Made by a program: the position numbers and the translations under genes. Under the pieces are notes generated by a model. The model did no database searches. It was not told the DNA's origin and saw only the letters and a program-made list of their open reading frames with translations. Below are positions 41,805 through 49,026 of a stretch of DNA of 49,026 nucleotides, piece by piece (the first letter of the stretch is position 1; each line of letters begins with the position of its first letter). This DNA is from Microcaldota archaeon. GTDB lineage: Archaea > Micrarchaeota > Micrarchaeia > Micrarchaeales > Micrarchaeaceae. Location of the stretch: positions 1-49,026 of the forward strand of contig JAKAUP010000001.1 in assembly GCA_021817565.1 (NCBI GenBank), in the 5' to 3' direction.

Positions 41805-43097
41805 CTAAGGCACCAGTCTCTTCCTGTCCCGAGGGAATAGAGAACATTCCCTTATGTTCTTTGCGCCGGTTATCTGCATAGTAAGCCTCTCAAGGCCTAT
41901 GCTCCATCCGGCATGGGGCGGTGCGCCGCATCTAAACGCGTCTACGTAAAACTGGAAAAGCTTCATGTCCATTCCCCTCTCCTTGATTACACTTATAAGA
42001 AGTTCCGGGTCGTTTATTCTCTGCGCCCCGCTTGATATCTCAACGCCTTTGTAGATATAATCGTAGCTTTCCGAAAGCTCTGGCTCGCCAATCTTCGGCA
42101 TTGAGTAAAAGGCGCGCACCTTTGTCGGATAGTCTCTTACAATAACCGCATCTCCGTAAATCTTCGATATCTCTGTCTCCGCTTCCCTGGTTAGATCTTC
42201 ACCGAACTCTATATTTATGCCTCTTGAAGCGGTTTTTTCTATAACATCCTTGTACCTCACAACCTTTGCTTCCGGTACAGAGAGTTTGGCGCCAAGCAGA
42301 TCAAGGTCCTTTCCGTTCTTCTTCAACACCTCCTCTACCATATGCTTCACTGTAAGTGTGAGCATGCGTATCGCATCATCCGCATCCGCGAATCCCATCT
42401 CAACATCCATTTGCGTTATCTCAGTGAGATGCGATACCGTGTTCGATTTCTCAGCCCTAAATACCGGCATCACCATGCAAACCTTTTCGATACCGCCTAT
42501 TACAGCCAGCTGCTTGTAAAGCTGCGGCGATTGCGCCAGGAATGCATCCCTCTCAAAATACCTTACCTTGAAAACCTCCGCCCCTCCCTCACTCGCATCC
42601 TCTATGATTGTGGGCGTGCGAATCTGCCTGAAGCCGTTCGTTTCGGTTATCCTTCCAAATGAGTTGAGTATTGTCGACTGTATGTTGAATATTGCGCTTG
42701 GTTCCTTCCTCCTGAGGTCTATATACCTGTTGTCCAATCTTACATCTATCTCGACAGGGACCTTTCCAGTAATCTCAAAAGGTATGTTTTTTGATAGCGG
42801 GTTTAGGTTCCTAACCTCCTTTGCGATTATCTCATAGCCAGATCTTGATTCCTTGCTGAGCGAGACAATCCCCTTTACGCTTATCACACTTTCTTTTGGC
42901 AGTGACATTCCCTCTACAACAGCATCCGGCGTAACTCCCCTCTTTCCTATGACCTGCACAGTTCCTCTCACGTCCCTAAGTATCAGGAAGGTTACCTTTG
43001 AGGTTTCCCTTATCTCATTTACCCATCCGGCAAGCACGACCTCCTCCCCATCCATGGACGGGTCTATCTCGTCAGTATAATGGTCTCTTATGGACAT
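41805..43097 (-). CDS. aspS: Aspartyl-tRNA synthetase (archaeal type)
   Basis: A 430-residue class IIb synthetase that charges tRNA-Asp. The N-terminal OB fold reads VVLAGWVNEIRETSKV; class II motif 2 (FRAEKSNTVSHLTEITQMD) and motif 3 (GWSIGLERLTM) are present. The residue after GWV, Trp26 in discriminating Thermococcus AspRS and His in nondiscriminating enzymes, is Asn here, so tRNA-Asn mischarging cannot be ruled in or out. ATG 43097 aligns with family starts; a TATA-like box at 43104-43112 is too close to be its promoter. Confidence 0.94.
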   Translation of the reverse strand: MSIRDHYTDEIDPSMDGEEVVLAGWVNEIRETSKVTFLILRDVRGTVQVIGKRGVTPDAVVEGMSLPKESVISVKGIVSLSKESRSGYEIIAKEVRNLNPLSKNIPFEITGKVPVEIDVRLDNRYIDLRRKEPSAIFNIQSTILNSFGRITETNGFRQIRTPTIIEDASEGGAEVFKVRYFERDAFLAQSPQLYKQLAVIGGIEKVCMVMPVFRAEKSNTVSHLTEITQMDVEMGFADADDAIRMLTLTVKHMVEEVLKKNGKDLDLLGAKLSVPEAKVVRYKDVIEKTASRGINIEFGEDLTREAETEISKIYGDAVIVRDYPTKVRAFYSMPKIGEPELSESYDYIYKGVEISSGAQRINDPELLISVIKERGMDMKLFQFYVDAFRCGAPPHAGWSIGLERLTMQITGAKNIRECSLFPRDRKRLVP

Positions 43098-43159
43098 GCG
43101 TATCTATTTAAAGGATGGGCGTAATTCTATTAAGCTTTTGATTTCCCGTTGCCGCATAG

Positions 43160-43170
43160 CATATTTAAAA
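43160..43170 (+). promoter_or_regulatory. TATA box of the Hsp20-like gene
   Basis: CATATTTAAAA lies in the aspS/Hsp20-like intergenic region and predicts transcription start near 43191, giving a 28-base leader with GGGGAGAGGTG before the ATG at 43219. Confidence 0.55.
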
Positions 43171-43218
43171 TCCTTGTCTTATAATACTGACGTAATTGGT
43201 CTGGGGAGAGGTGTATGT

Positions 43219-43737
43219 ATGGTTGGTTCTGAAAGTAATTCTGAAGAAGAGGAGATAAGCAGGTTTGCCGAAGAGATGATGGATAGTGCAATAAAGAAAA
43301 TTCCTAGGGTGAAAACACGCCTAAGGCCCACAAAGATAAGATTCAGCATACAGTTCGGCGAGAATGGCAGCAGCATAACCTATGTTGCAAGGCTGAATAA
43401 CGGAAAGCGCGCCAAAATCGGGGCGTTCAAGACAGTTGATGAGTACAAGAAGGAACAGGCGCTGCATGTGGATACAATAAGGAAAAAGGCAGGGGTTACG
43501 GTGCTTGTGGAGCTCAAAGAACCAGAGAAAAAGGTAAACGTGCTAGTTTCCGGAACGACGATGGTGTTGGAGATTGGATCAAGGACGGAAAGGATAACGC
43601 TTCCTGGGGAAGTTGATGCGGTGCGCAGCAAAGCGCTTATAAATAACAACGTCCTTGAAGTAAATCTACCTTATGGTAAAACAGAGAGAGTAACAAAAAT
43701 CAAAATGGTTGATAGAAATGCAAAAAAAAGTCGCTAA
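43219..43737 (+). CDS. Hsp20/CS-domain-like protein
   Basis: A 172-residue protein. After an acidic start (ESNSEEEEISRF) and a basic segment, the C-terminal half (about 85-165) resembles a small-heat-shock or CS beta-sandwich: VTVLVELKEPEKKVNVLVSG, ITLPGEVDAVRSKALINNNV and LEVNLPYGK. It might act as a chaperone or protein adaptor. The ATG at 43219 has GAGAGGTG upstream. The frame continues after its TAA as a strongly basic 32-codon stretch (see separate entry). Confidence 0.75.
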   Translation: MVGSESNSEEEEISRFAEEMMDSAIKKIPRVKTRLRPTKIRFSIQFGENGSSITYVARLNNGKRAKIGAFKTVDEYKKEQALHVDTIRKKAGVTVLVELKEPEKKVNVLVSGTTMVLEIGSRTERITLPGEVDAVRSKALINNNVLEVNLPYGKTERVTKIKMVDRNAKKSR

Positions 43738-43836
43738 GAAAAACAGGAAGCTCGGGAAAAAGTACCGCAACAGGAAGAAGATAAACAGGCTCAAGAAGGA
43801 GCACAAGAAAAGGATGAAAAAGGTACTCGCAAGATA
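43718..43836 (+). other. Basic coding-like stretch after the Hsp20-like stop, possible frameshifted or read-through product
   Basis: In the frame of the Hsp20-like gene, directly after its TAA (43735-43737), 32 codons read as a Lys/Arg-rich protein (YRNRKKINRLKKEHKKRMKK) ending at TAG 43834-43836. No start codon exists in that frame. An ATG at 43718 lies one frame away and would reach it by a -1 shift near the A-rich 43736-43742. Options are read-through, programmed frameshift, a sequencing indel in a run of A, or chance. No firm gene is claimed. Confidence 0.35.
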
Positions 43837-43850
43837 GGCAGGATGGTTCC

Positions 43851-44687
43851 ATGCCCCATACTCTTCTAAGGGAGGCAGGATTCTCCGGCACATTCTATCC
43901 ATCTTCTCCTAACAATCTTTCCAAATCGATATCGGAGATGCTCGGCTATGCAAGGATACCTGATGGGATAGACTCTGGCTCGGCATACATATCGCCGCAT
44001 GCAGGTTACAAATATTCTGGAACTGTTGCCGCAAGAACCTACAAGGCGATATCCCAAAATAAGAGTATAGGGAAGGATACAACATTTCTCATTATAGGAC
44101 CAAATCATATAGGGTTAGGCTCGGCAGTATCCGTTTCAATGGCAAGATGGAGAACCCCGATTGGGGATGTGGAAAACGATACAGCGCTCTCTAACGAGAT
44201 ATGCAAGCATAGTGGAATAGAACAGGATGAGATTGCGCACGTAGACGAGCATTCAATAGAGGTTCAGTTGCCGTTCCTGAAATCGGTCGCCCCTGGATCT
44301 AAAGCGTGTTTCATATCAATGATGGAGCAGGAAATGGAGACTTCTGTAATGCTGGAGAGCGCAATATCGGAGGCGGCTGAAAGGCTGGGGAGGGAGGTGG
44401 TGGTCATTGCGAGCTCTGACTTTGACCACTATGAACCAGAAAAAACAGCACAGACAAAGGATATGCAGGTACTGCGCCATATAATAAGCATGAATCCGGT
44501 AGAGTTCAACTACGACTTAAAAAAACTGAATGACAGCATATGCGGCTACGGGCCGATAACCGTAGCAATGCTGTTTGCCAAGCGGAATGGCTGCACCAAA
44601 GGCGAGATACTGTATTACGCCAACTCCGGATTAGTAACAGGAGACAAGAAGAGCGTAGTATCATACGTATCGGCAGTGATGCGCTAA
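43851..44687 (+). CDS. AmmeMemoRadiSam system protein B (MEMO1 family)
   Basis: A 278-residue protein of the MEMO family, related to class III nonhaem dioxygenases. Metal-site residues fall in SPHAGYKYSG, GPNHIG, EHSIEVQLPFL, SSDFDHYEP and the Cys of CGYGPITVAM. In prokaryotes the family is often near a radical-SAM and AMMECR1 protein; neither is here. Human MEMO1 binds copper or iron and works in signalling, but the archaeal role is unknown. The start is 14 bases after the basic stretch described above. Confidence 0.88.
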   Translation: MPHTLLREAGFSGTFYPSSPNNLSKSISEMLGYARIPDGIDSGSAYISPHAGYKYSGTVAARTYKAISQNKSIGKDTTFLIIGPNHIGLGSAVSVSMARWRTPIGDVENDTALSNEICKHSGIEQDEIAHVDEHSIEVQLPFLKSVAPGSKACFISMMEQEMETSVMLESAISEAAERLGREVVVIASSDFDHYEPEKTAQTKDMQVLRHIISMNPVEFNYDLKKLNDSICGYGPITVAMLFAKRNGCTKGEILYYANSGLVTGDKKSVVSYVSAVMR

Positions 44688-44689
44688 CC

Positions 44690-45145
44690 CTACTTCTTCG
44701 AAGAAAGGAATTCGAGTACCTCGTCCGCATGGCCGGAAGGGTTAACCTTGAGGAATACCTTAGCTATCCTCCCTTTCTGATCTATTATGAAGGTATTACG
44801 GATTGTTCCCATACCGAAGATGCCTCTGTCCCCATAAGACTCGTAAGCTTTTATGGTGTCGCTTGCGGTGTCTGAGAGAAGCAAAAATCTCAATTCAAGC
44901 TTGTCCTTGAACTTACCGTGTGACTTCAAGTCATCGTTGCTTATGCCTACAACATCCCCTCCTAGTTTCCTTATCTTATCTATGCTGTCGTTGAACTTCT
45001 TCGCCTCAATAGTGCATCCGGGCGTATTATCCCTGGGGTAAAAATAGAGAACCAGGTATTTGCCTGCAAAATCGGAGAGAGAATGTTTCTTTCCATCAGA
45101 TCCTTCCAAATTGAAATCCGGAGCCTTAGAGCCTTCCTTTATCAT
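44690..45145 (-). CDS. Peroxiredoxin, PrxQ/BCP type
   Basis: A 151-residue thiol peroxidase. KAPDFNLEGSDGK opens the fold, the peroxidatic Cys is in DNTPGCTIEAKKF, and GMGTIRNTFIIDQKG is typical of BCP proteins. The position five residues after that Cys, Cys in 2-Cys BCPs, is Ala or Lys here (CTIEAK), so it is a 1-Cys form. GGTGG precedes the ATG, and a TATA box lies at 45176-45184. It is divergent from the next gene. Confidence 0.93.
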   Translation of the reverse strand: MIKEGSKAPDFNLEGSDGKKHSLSDFAGKYLVLYFYPRDNTPGCTIEAKKFNDSIDKIRKLGGDVVGISNDDLKSHGKFKDKLELRFLLLSDTASDTIKAYESYGDRGIFGMGTIRNTFIIDQKGRIAKVFLKVNPSGHADEVLEFLSSKK

Positions 45146-45175
45146 ATTTCCACCTATTGCTTATGTTGGGCAAGG

Positions 45176-45184
45176 GATATAAAG
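45176..45184. promoter_or_regulatory. TATA element between divergent prxQ and the 45205 gene
   Basis: GATATAAAG serves as TATA on the plus strand, placing transcription start at about the ATG at 45205, and as CTTTATATC on the minus strand, with start near 45155 before the prxQ ATG at 45145. One box may drive both genes. Confidence 0.5.
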
Positions 45185-45204
45185 ATGAACCAGGAATTAT
45201 TTAC

Positions 45205-45870
45205 ATGCGCTTCAATATTTTCGGGAAGAAGGGGCAGTCAATAGAGATATCGGGTATCAATCTCTACTGGAAGGGATCGATGCATACGCTGAATGGAGTA
45301 AGCGCAAAGCAGGGAGAGTTTGAGGTTGTAATCCCATTTAGAAACAAGAAGGATGAATCGCTTTCGTTCCTAAAGAGGAAGAAGAAGGCAGCGGAGAGGC
45401 TGGAGAGGATAACGGCCGACAAGCCCTTCACAATCCTAGAAATAAGCCCAACGCTACCGCTTGAGATTGAAGAGGGAGAATCAAAAGAGATAAGGATAAA
45501 GTTGAAAGGGCCGGATTTTGGATATTCAGGCATATTGACGCTAAAGATGTACGGTCCAGAAGAAGAGAGGATACACCTCGAGATACCTGAAGTATTCTTG
45601 AAAAGAGGGGAAAGAAAGGTAAAGGTAAACGAGCACGGAGAGGTTTACAACCTCCTCAAGAACCAGGTATTTGAGGTATCGGTGCAGATGTACAAGCTGC
45701 TCACACTGCACGATATGGTAAATGTGGTAAAGCTCAACGCACCATTCGAATTCGAAGGAACCGAGCCAAAACTGCCATTTGAGCTTGCGGACCCAAGCAG
45801 TTTTCTTGTGACCTTCATGATAAAGGCGCCTGATTTTGATTATTCGGGACCGTTGGAGATAGAAGTATAA
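45205..45870 (+). CDS. Uncharacterised beta-rich protein with two similar halves
   Basis: A 221-residue soluble protein without signal peptide. It starts MRFNIFGKKGQSIEISG and holds the phrase KGPDFGYSGILTLKM, echoed by KAPDFDYSGPLEIEV at the C-terminus, so the beta-rich protein has two related halves. The ATG at 45205 is chosen because the TATA box at 45176-45184 makes it leaderless; the in-frame ATG at 45157 lies before that box. It is convergent with rfcS (3 bases). Function not recognised. Confidence 0.68.
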   Translation: MRFNIFGKKGQSIEISGINLYWKGSMHTLNGVSAKQGEFEVVIPFRNKKDESLSFLKRKKKAAERLERITADKPFTILEISPTLPLEIEEGESKEIRIKLKGPDFGYSGILTLKMYGPEEERIHLEIPEVFLKRGERKVKVNEHGEVYNLLKNQVFEVSVQMYKLLTLHDMVNVVKLNAPFEFEGTEPKLPFELADPSSFLVTFMIKAPDFDYSGPLEIEV

Positions 45871-45873
45871 GGC

Positions 45874-46839
45874 TCATCTTCTGTGCTGCTCTGCAGCTAT
45901 CTTGGCAAGCATAGCCTCAAGCTGTATGCGTTCGTTCGCCCCCTCAACAATCCTGAAGTTCGCCTCGCCTATGCCCATTATTATATCAAGTTTTTTCCTC
46001 TCATCTATCTGCATTATCTGAACCTCTTTGTAGCACTGCGTAAGTATATCCTCACCATTCAGCCCCTGCTTCAAGAAGAGCCCGTTCAACTCTATTCTGG
46101 ACTTCTCAAAGTCGCCGCGTACAGCATACATGAGCATCGTGGATATATCCTTTGGTCTGGCTCTTGCGGCTATCTCATAAACAGCGCTTTCAGTTATATG
46201 ACTGTTCTCCATGGCGACACTCTGCATCGTGTTGGTAAGTTTACGCATGTCCCCATCCCCTACATATACGAGCGCATCCACTGCCTTCTGGTCTATGCTG
46301 AGCTTTTCCGCATCAGCAATCCTCTTGATATAGGCAGCCATGTCATCCTCGGTAAGGTGCTTGAACCTGAACACTACGCATCTGCTCTGTATAGGCTCGA
46401 TTATCTTGCTGGCATAGTTGGCGCTGAGTATGAAACGCGTCTCGGAAGAGAACTGCTCCATGGTCCTTCTGAGCGCATGCTGCGCCTCAGAGGTGAGCGC
46501 ATCCGCCTCGTCCAGGAATATTATCTTCACAGGAACCTTCGAAATGGATATGGTTTTTGCGAACTCCTTAACCTCTCCTCGTATCACATCTATGCCACGG
46601 GCGTCGCTCGCGTTAAGCTCCTTGAAGGCGAATCCCATCTCATCCCCATAAAGCTCGCGCGCCATAGCTATTGCACAGGTGGTCTTGCCTATGCCTGCAG
46701 GTCCAGCAAAGATCATGTTAGGGAAATTATGGTTCTTAACAAAGGACCGGATTCGCGAGACTATCTGCTGCTGGCCTATAACCTCATCAAGTTTTGAGGG
46801 TCTGTACTTTTCGGTCCAAGGAATGTCTGGGAGCTGCAT
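45874..46839 (-). CDS. rfcS: Replication factor C small subunit
   Basis: A 321-residue clamp-loader subunit that places PCNA on DNA. WTEKYRPSKLDEVIGQ is the RFC box II region, FAGPAGIGKTTCAIAMA is Walker A, IIFLDEADALT is Walker B and QSRCVVFRF is the SRC arginine-finger motif. ATG 46839 (MQLPDIPWTEKY) is typical; an earlier TTG/GTG region at 46860 is disfavoured. GGAATATATTC at 46869-46879 is its TATA box. rfcL is not adjacent. Confidence 0.95.
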   Translation of the reverse strand: MQLPDIPWTEKYRPSKLDEVIGQQQIVSRIRSFVKNHNFPNMIFAGPAGIGKTTCAIAMARELYGDEMGFAFKELNASDARGIDVIRGEVKEFAKTISISKVPVKIIFLDEADALTSEAQHALRRTMEQFSSETRFILSANYASKIIEPIQSRCVVFRFKHLTEDDMAAYIKRIADAEKLSIDQKAVDALVYVGDGDMRKLTNTMQSVAMENSHITESAVYEIAARARPKDISTMLMYAVRGDFEKSRIELNGLFLKQGLNGEDILTQCYKEVQIMQIDERKKLDIIMGIGEANFRIVEGANERIQLEAMLAKIAAEQHRR

Positions 46840-46888
46840 ATAAACCACTAAAACAAGCACTGATTACATGAATATATTCCAAGAAAAG

Positions 46889-46898
46889 GTATTTATTG
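46889..46898 (+). promoter_or_regulatory. TATA box of tRNA-Pro
   Basis: GTATTTATTG is about 25-30 bases before the first base of tRNA-Pro at 46922. Unlike the other two tRNAs in this window, this one has space for its own promoter. Confidence 0.5.
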
Positions 46899-46921
46899 TA
46901 ATCCCCGCAAAACATCAAGGT

Positions 46922-46994
46922 GGGGAGCTACGCTAACCTGGTAGACTGCTAGCTTTGGGAGCTAGTAATCGGAGTTCAAATCTCCGGCTCCCCA
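46922..46994 (+). tRNA. tRNA-Pro (anticodon UGG)
   Basis: A 73-base cloverleaf. GGGGAGC pairs with GCTCCCC; the anticodon stem CTAGC/GCTAG encloses TTTGGGA, giving TGG; the T-arm is CGGAG-TTCAAAT-CTCCG. No CCA and no intron. The AT-rich CYTH-kinase gene begins about 205 bases downstream. Confidence 0.95.
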
Positions 46995-47199
46995 ATCTTT
47001 TCGGGGGGTTATATATAAGTCATAGATTTTGCACCCTCTCCTTAGACTATGTGCATGGTCAATAACCTAATGTAATTTATCATGATGGCAAAAGCTAGAA
47101 AAACTTAAATATATGGCTCACATAAAATAGTTTGGCGTATTAGAAAAGGCCAGATTTTGTAAGTTAAGCGGTTGGAAATTAGAGTAAAAGAGGTTTATA

Positions 47200-48888
47200 A
47201 TGGAAGTTAAAAAATCTAAAATGAACAAAGAGGTAGAAAGGAAGTTCATAATAGAAAGTATCCCTAAAGACCTAGATAAATTCAAACACTACAATATATT
47301 GCAGGGGTACATAACATCATCTGAAAGTAGCGATGTAAGGGTAAGGAGGGAAGGTGGCACATACTTAATTACTGTGAAAAGAGGTTCCGGTATAGAAAGG
47401 AATGAGACTGAAGTAAAACTGTCTGAAGAGCAATTTAATGAACTTTGGAATGCAGTAGAAAACAAAATAGAAAAAACAAGATATGAAATACCTATAGACC
47501 GGTTTACCTCATATATTGATATTTATCATGATAAATTGGAAGGTCTCGTGGTCGGCGAGGTCGAATTCATTTCTTTGCAAGAGGCTCGATCCTTCAAGGC
47601 TCCGGAGTGGTTTGGCGCAGATGTTACGGATATCGAATACTACAAAAACAAGAACCTAGGAAAGTTAAGTGACCTCAACGCACAAAGACTATTGAGGGGA
47701 ATCATAGAAACCCCACTATACTCACTTAATCTTGGGATAGAACAGATACTTAAAGAAATCGAACGCCTATCAAACAACTCGACAGCACCTATAGTGGTTG
47801 AAATAGCCGGCGGGTCAGCTTCAGGGAAGTCAAGTGCAGTGGCCGGAAAAATAGCCACAGCGCTAGGAGATAAGGTAATAAAACTATCAATGGATGATTA
47901 CTACTTGGGTCAAAGCTACATTAATCGTAAAAAGGACGAAGGGATAAAGATCAATTGGGACCAGCCAGAAGCCATAGATATAAAGTCACTCGAAAGGGAT
48001 ATATCATTGCTAAAGGAAGGCAAGCCAATTTCCAAACCAGTTTACGATTTCAAGAGCGGCGAAACAGTATCTCATGAGAATATAGACCCCGCTGGAAAGA
48101 AGGTTATACTTTTAGAAGGACTGTTTTCCCTATATAACGGCCTAAGCGGCATCGGGAATCTAAAGGTGTTTATTGACGTCGCTTTGCACGATAGGATAAT
48201 CAGGCGCATAATCAGAGACGCAGATAGAGCATCATGGCGCTTTTCCGAGATGTTGCACTATATGCTTACAGTAGTAGAACCTATGTACAACAAGTACATA
48301 GAACCGCAGAAATACAATGCGGACATGGTCATATCAAATCCATATGTTCCAATGATTGAGGCGGCAAAGATAAAGACAGAGGAGAAACAAATAAAGTACA
48401 GGCTTGGAGAGAATGTGTTAACAGTGGCAGACAAGTTGGAACGATTGGGCGCCGACAGGCTTGGCGACTCAGAACAATATGACTACTATTTTACAAGACC
48501 AGACAGCAACTTAAAGAAAAGCGACGAAATAGTTAAGGTGCGAAAAGAAAACGGCGCAATACTGTTTGAATACAAGGGGCCAAAGCAACAGAGTGGAAGC
48601 AGGAAAAAGATGGTATTTGAGATAGATGAGGACACCTTAGCACTTATGCTCTCATACTATCAGCTCTCTCTCACAATAAAAAAGCACCGCACAATATACC
48701 GGTTTTTGGGAGCAACATTGTCGCTTGACAAAGACGTTACTGTACAAAATGGAATCAGAGAAGGACCAAAGAACCTCGGGAACTTCGTAGAGGTAAGGGA
48801 AAATACTGAGACAGAAACCCTTAGCAAGCTTGAAGATATGCTTGGTTTAAAAGATAACTTTTCAGAAGTTTATTCAAGAATGGAATAG
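47200..48888 (+). CDS. CYTH-uridine kinase-like-CYTH three-domain fusion
   Basis: A 562-residue protein. The first CYTH domain (about 8-165) has the ExExK signature EVERK (residues 11-15) and acidic and basic tunnel residues (VRVRREGG, ITVKRG, GEVEF). The middle (about 197-400) is a uridine kinase/phosphoribulokinase-like P-loop kinase: GGSASGKSS (204-212), DDYYLGQ and LLEGLFSLY. The C-terminal region (about 408-562) is a second CYTH-like domain, with VKVRKENGAILFEYKG, SRKKMVFEI, KKHRTIYRF and FVEVREN. CYTH proteins act on triphosphates. ATG 47200 is taken; ATG 47221 is also possible. It is AT-rich and follows tRNA-Pro. Confidence 0.9.
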   Translation: MEVKKSKMNKEVERKFIIESIPKDLDKFKHYNILQGYITSSESSDVRVRREGGTYLITVKRGSGIERNETEVKLSEEQFNELWNAVENKIEKTRYEIPIDRFTSYIDIYHDKLEGLVVGEVEFISLQEARSFKAPEWFGADVTDIEYYKNKNLGKLSDLNAQRLLRGIIETPLYSLNLGIEQILKEIERLSNNSTAPIVVEIAGGSASGKSSAVAGKIATALGDKVIKLSMDDYYLGQSYINRKKDEGIKINWDQPEAIDIKSLERDISLLKEGKPISKPVYDFKSGETVSHENIDPAGKKVILLEGLFSLYNGLSGIGNLKVFIDVALHDRIIRRIIRDADRASWRFSEMLHYMLTVVEPMYNKYIEPQKYNADMVISNPYVPMIEAAKIKTEEKQIKYRLGENVLTVADKLERLGADRLGDSEQYDYYFTRPDSNLKKSDEIVKVRKENGAILFEYKGPKQQSGSRKKMVFEIDEDTLALMLSYYQLSLTIKKHRTIYRFLGATLSLDKDVTVQNGIREGPKNLGNFVEVRENTETETLSKLEDMLGLKDNFSEVYSRME

Positions 48889-49026
48889 GGCATTGTTAAA
48901 ATATACGCAGTTAATATCTCCCATAATTAAAAAAAGAACGCAATAGCGGCTCGAAAAGTCGCTTCCGTTCACGAATAGAGTGTCATTTAGATGCCTTTGG
49001 TCAAATTCCGCCGTACTAGATAAAAA

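Noticed and set aside
43104-43112. TATA-like box ahead of aspS
   Set aside because: It is only about 7 bases from the ATG that aligns with AspRS family starts, so it would give a transcript lacking the start codon.
47070-47110. Possible C/D box small RNA (ATGATGG near 47080)
   Set aside because: The C box is imperfect and no matching D box at proper spacing was found.

Overview
The window comes from an archaeon. It encodes archaeal-type rpoK, uS12, uS7, eL30, uL30, uL15, EF-2, RfcS, geranylgeranyl reductase, Dph6, EndoQ and an archaeal CPSF-type nuclease. Many genes have a TATA box about 25-30 bases before a start codon, with little or no leader. Small-genome traits (very short gaps, a 23S rRNA gene with its own promoter and no 16S beside it, broken-up ribosomal operons, small secreted proteins with no recognised family) suggest an ARMAN/Micrarchaeota-like or other DPANN lineage. 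That placement is inference. Most of the window is mid-GC; roughly 25.9-27.1 kb and the last gene are clearly AT-richer.

Layout. 0-2.2 kb: 5' end of a 23S rRNA gene (minus strand), a DUF1059 protein and two related helical-repeat-like proteins. 2.3-5.8 kb: geranylgeranyl reductase, rpoK, a divergent metallophosphoesterase and a site-2 protease. 5.9-10.3 kb: SMC and a signal peptidase. 10.4-14.1 kb: eL30-uS12-uS7-EF-2. 14.1-19.5 kb: HAD hydrolase, MFS transporter, membrane-anchored winged-helix protein, two divergent nucleotidyltransferases (one fused to a ribbon-helix-helix domain, one to a cupin) and an NMN adenylyltransferase with no standard start codon. 19.5-25.9 kb: a secreted L,D-transpeptidase-like protein, tRNA-Val abutting an aminotransferase, Dph6 and a 2-oxoacid:ferredoxin oxidoreductase. 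25.9-29.7 kb: AT-rich repeat region with a 16-codon minigene, a large Lrp-like regulator, and divergent endonuclease III and EndoQ. 29.7-35.3 kb: peroxiredoxin, uL30-uL15, glycosyltransferase, coiled-coil protein, beta-CASP nuclease, a small basic protein and tRNA-Ala. 35.4-41.8 kb: VapBC, quinolinate synthase, a TSUP/DUF1634 pair, two paralogous secreted proteins and an ArsB/NhaD-type permease. 41.8-49 kb: AspRS, an Hsp20-like protein, MEMO-family protein, PrxQ, RfcS, tRNA-Pro and a CYTH-kinase-CYTH fusion.

How genes work together. NadA and NadM belong to NAD synthesis. Dph6 completes diphthamide on the EF-2 encoded here. Endonuclease III and EndoQ are a divergent DNA-repair pair. Two peroxiredoxins point to oxidative stress. 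SMC, RfcS and RpoK are chromosome, replication and transcription housekeeping genes.

The most unusual items are the CYTH-kinase-CYTH fusion, NadM and a coiled-coil protein that appear to start at CTG, EF-2 with altered G1 and G2 motifs, an L,D-transpeptidase-like protein in an archaeon, the RHH-nucleotidyltransferase fusion, and tRNA genes joined to the ends of coding genes. No CRISPR array, intact insertion sequence or prophage was seen.
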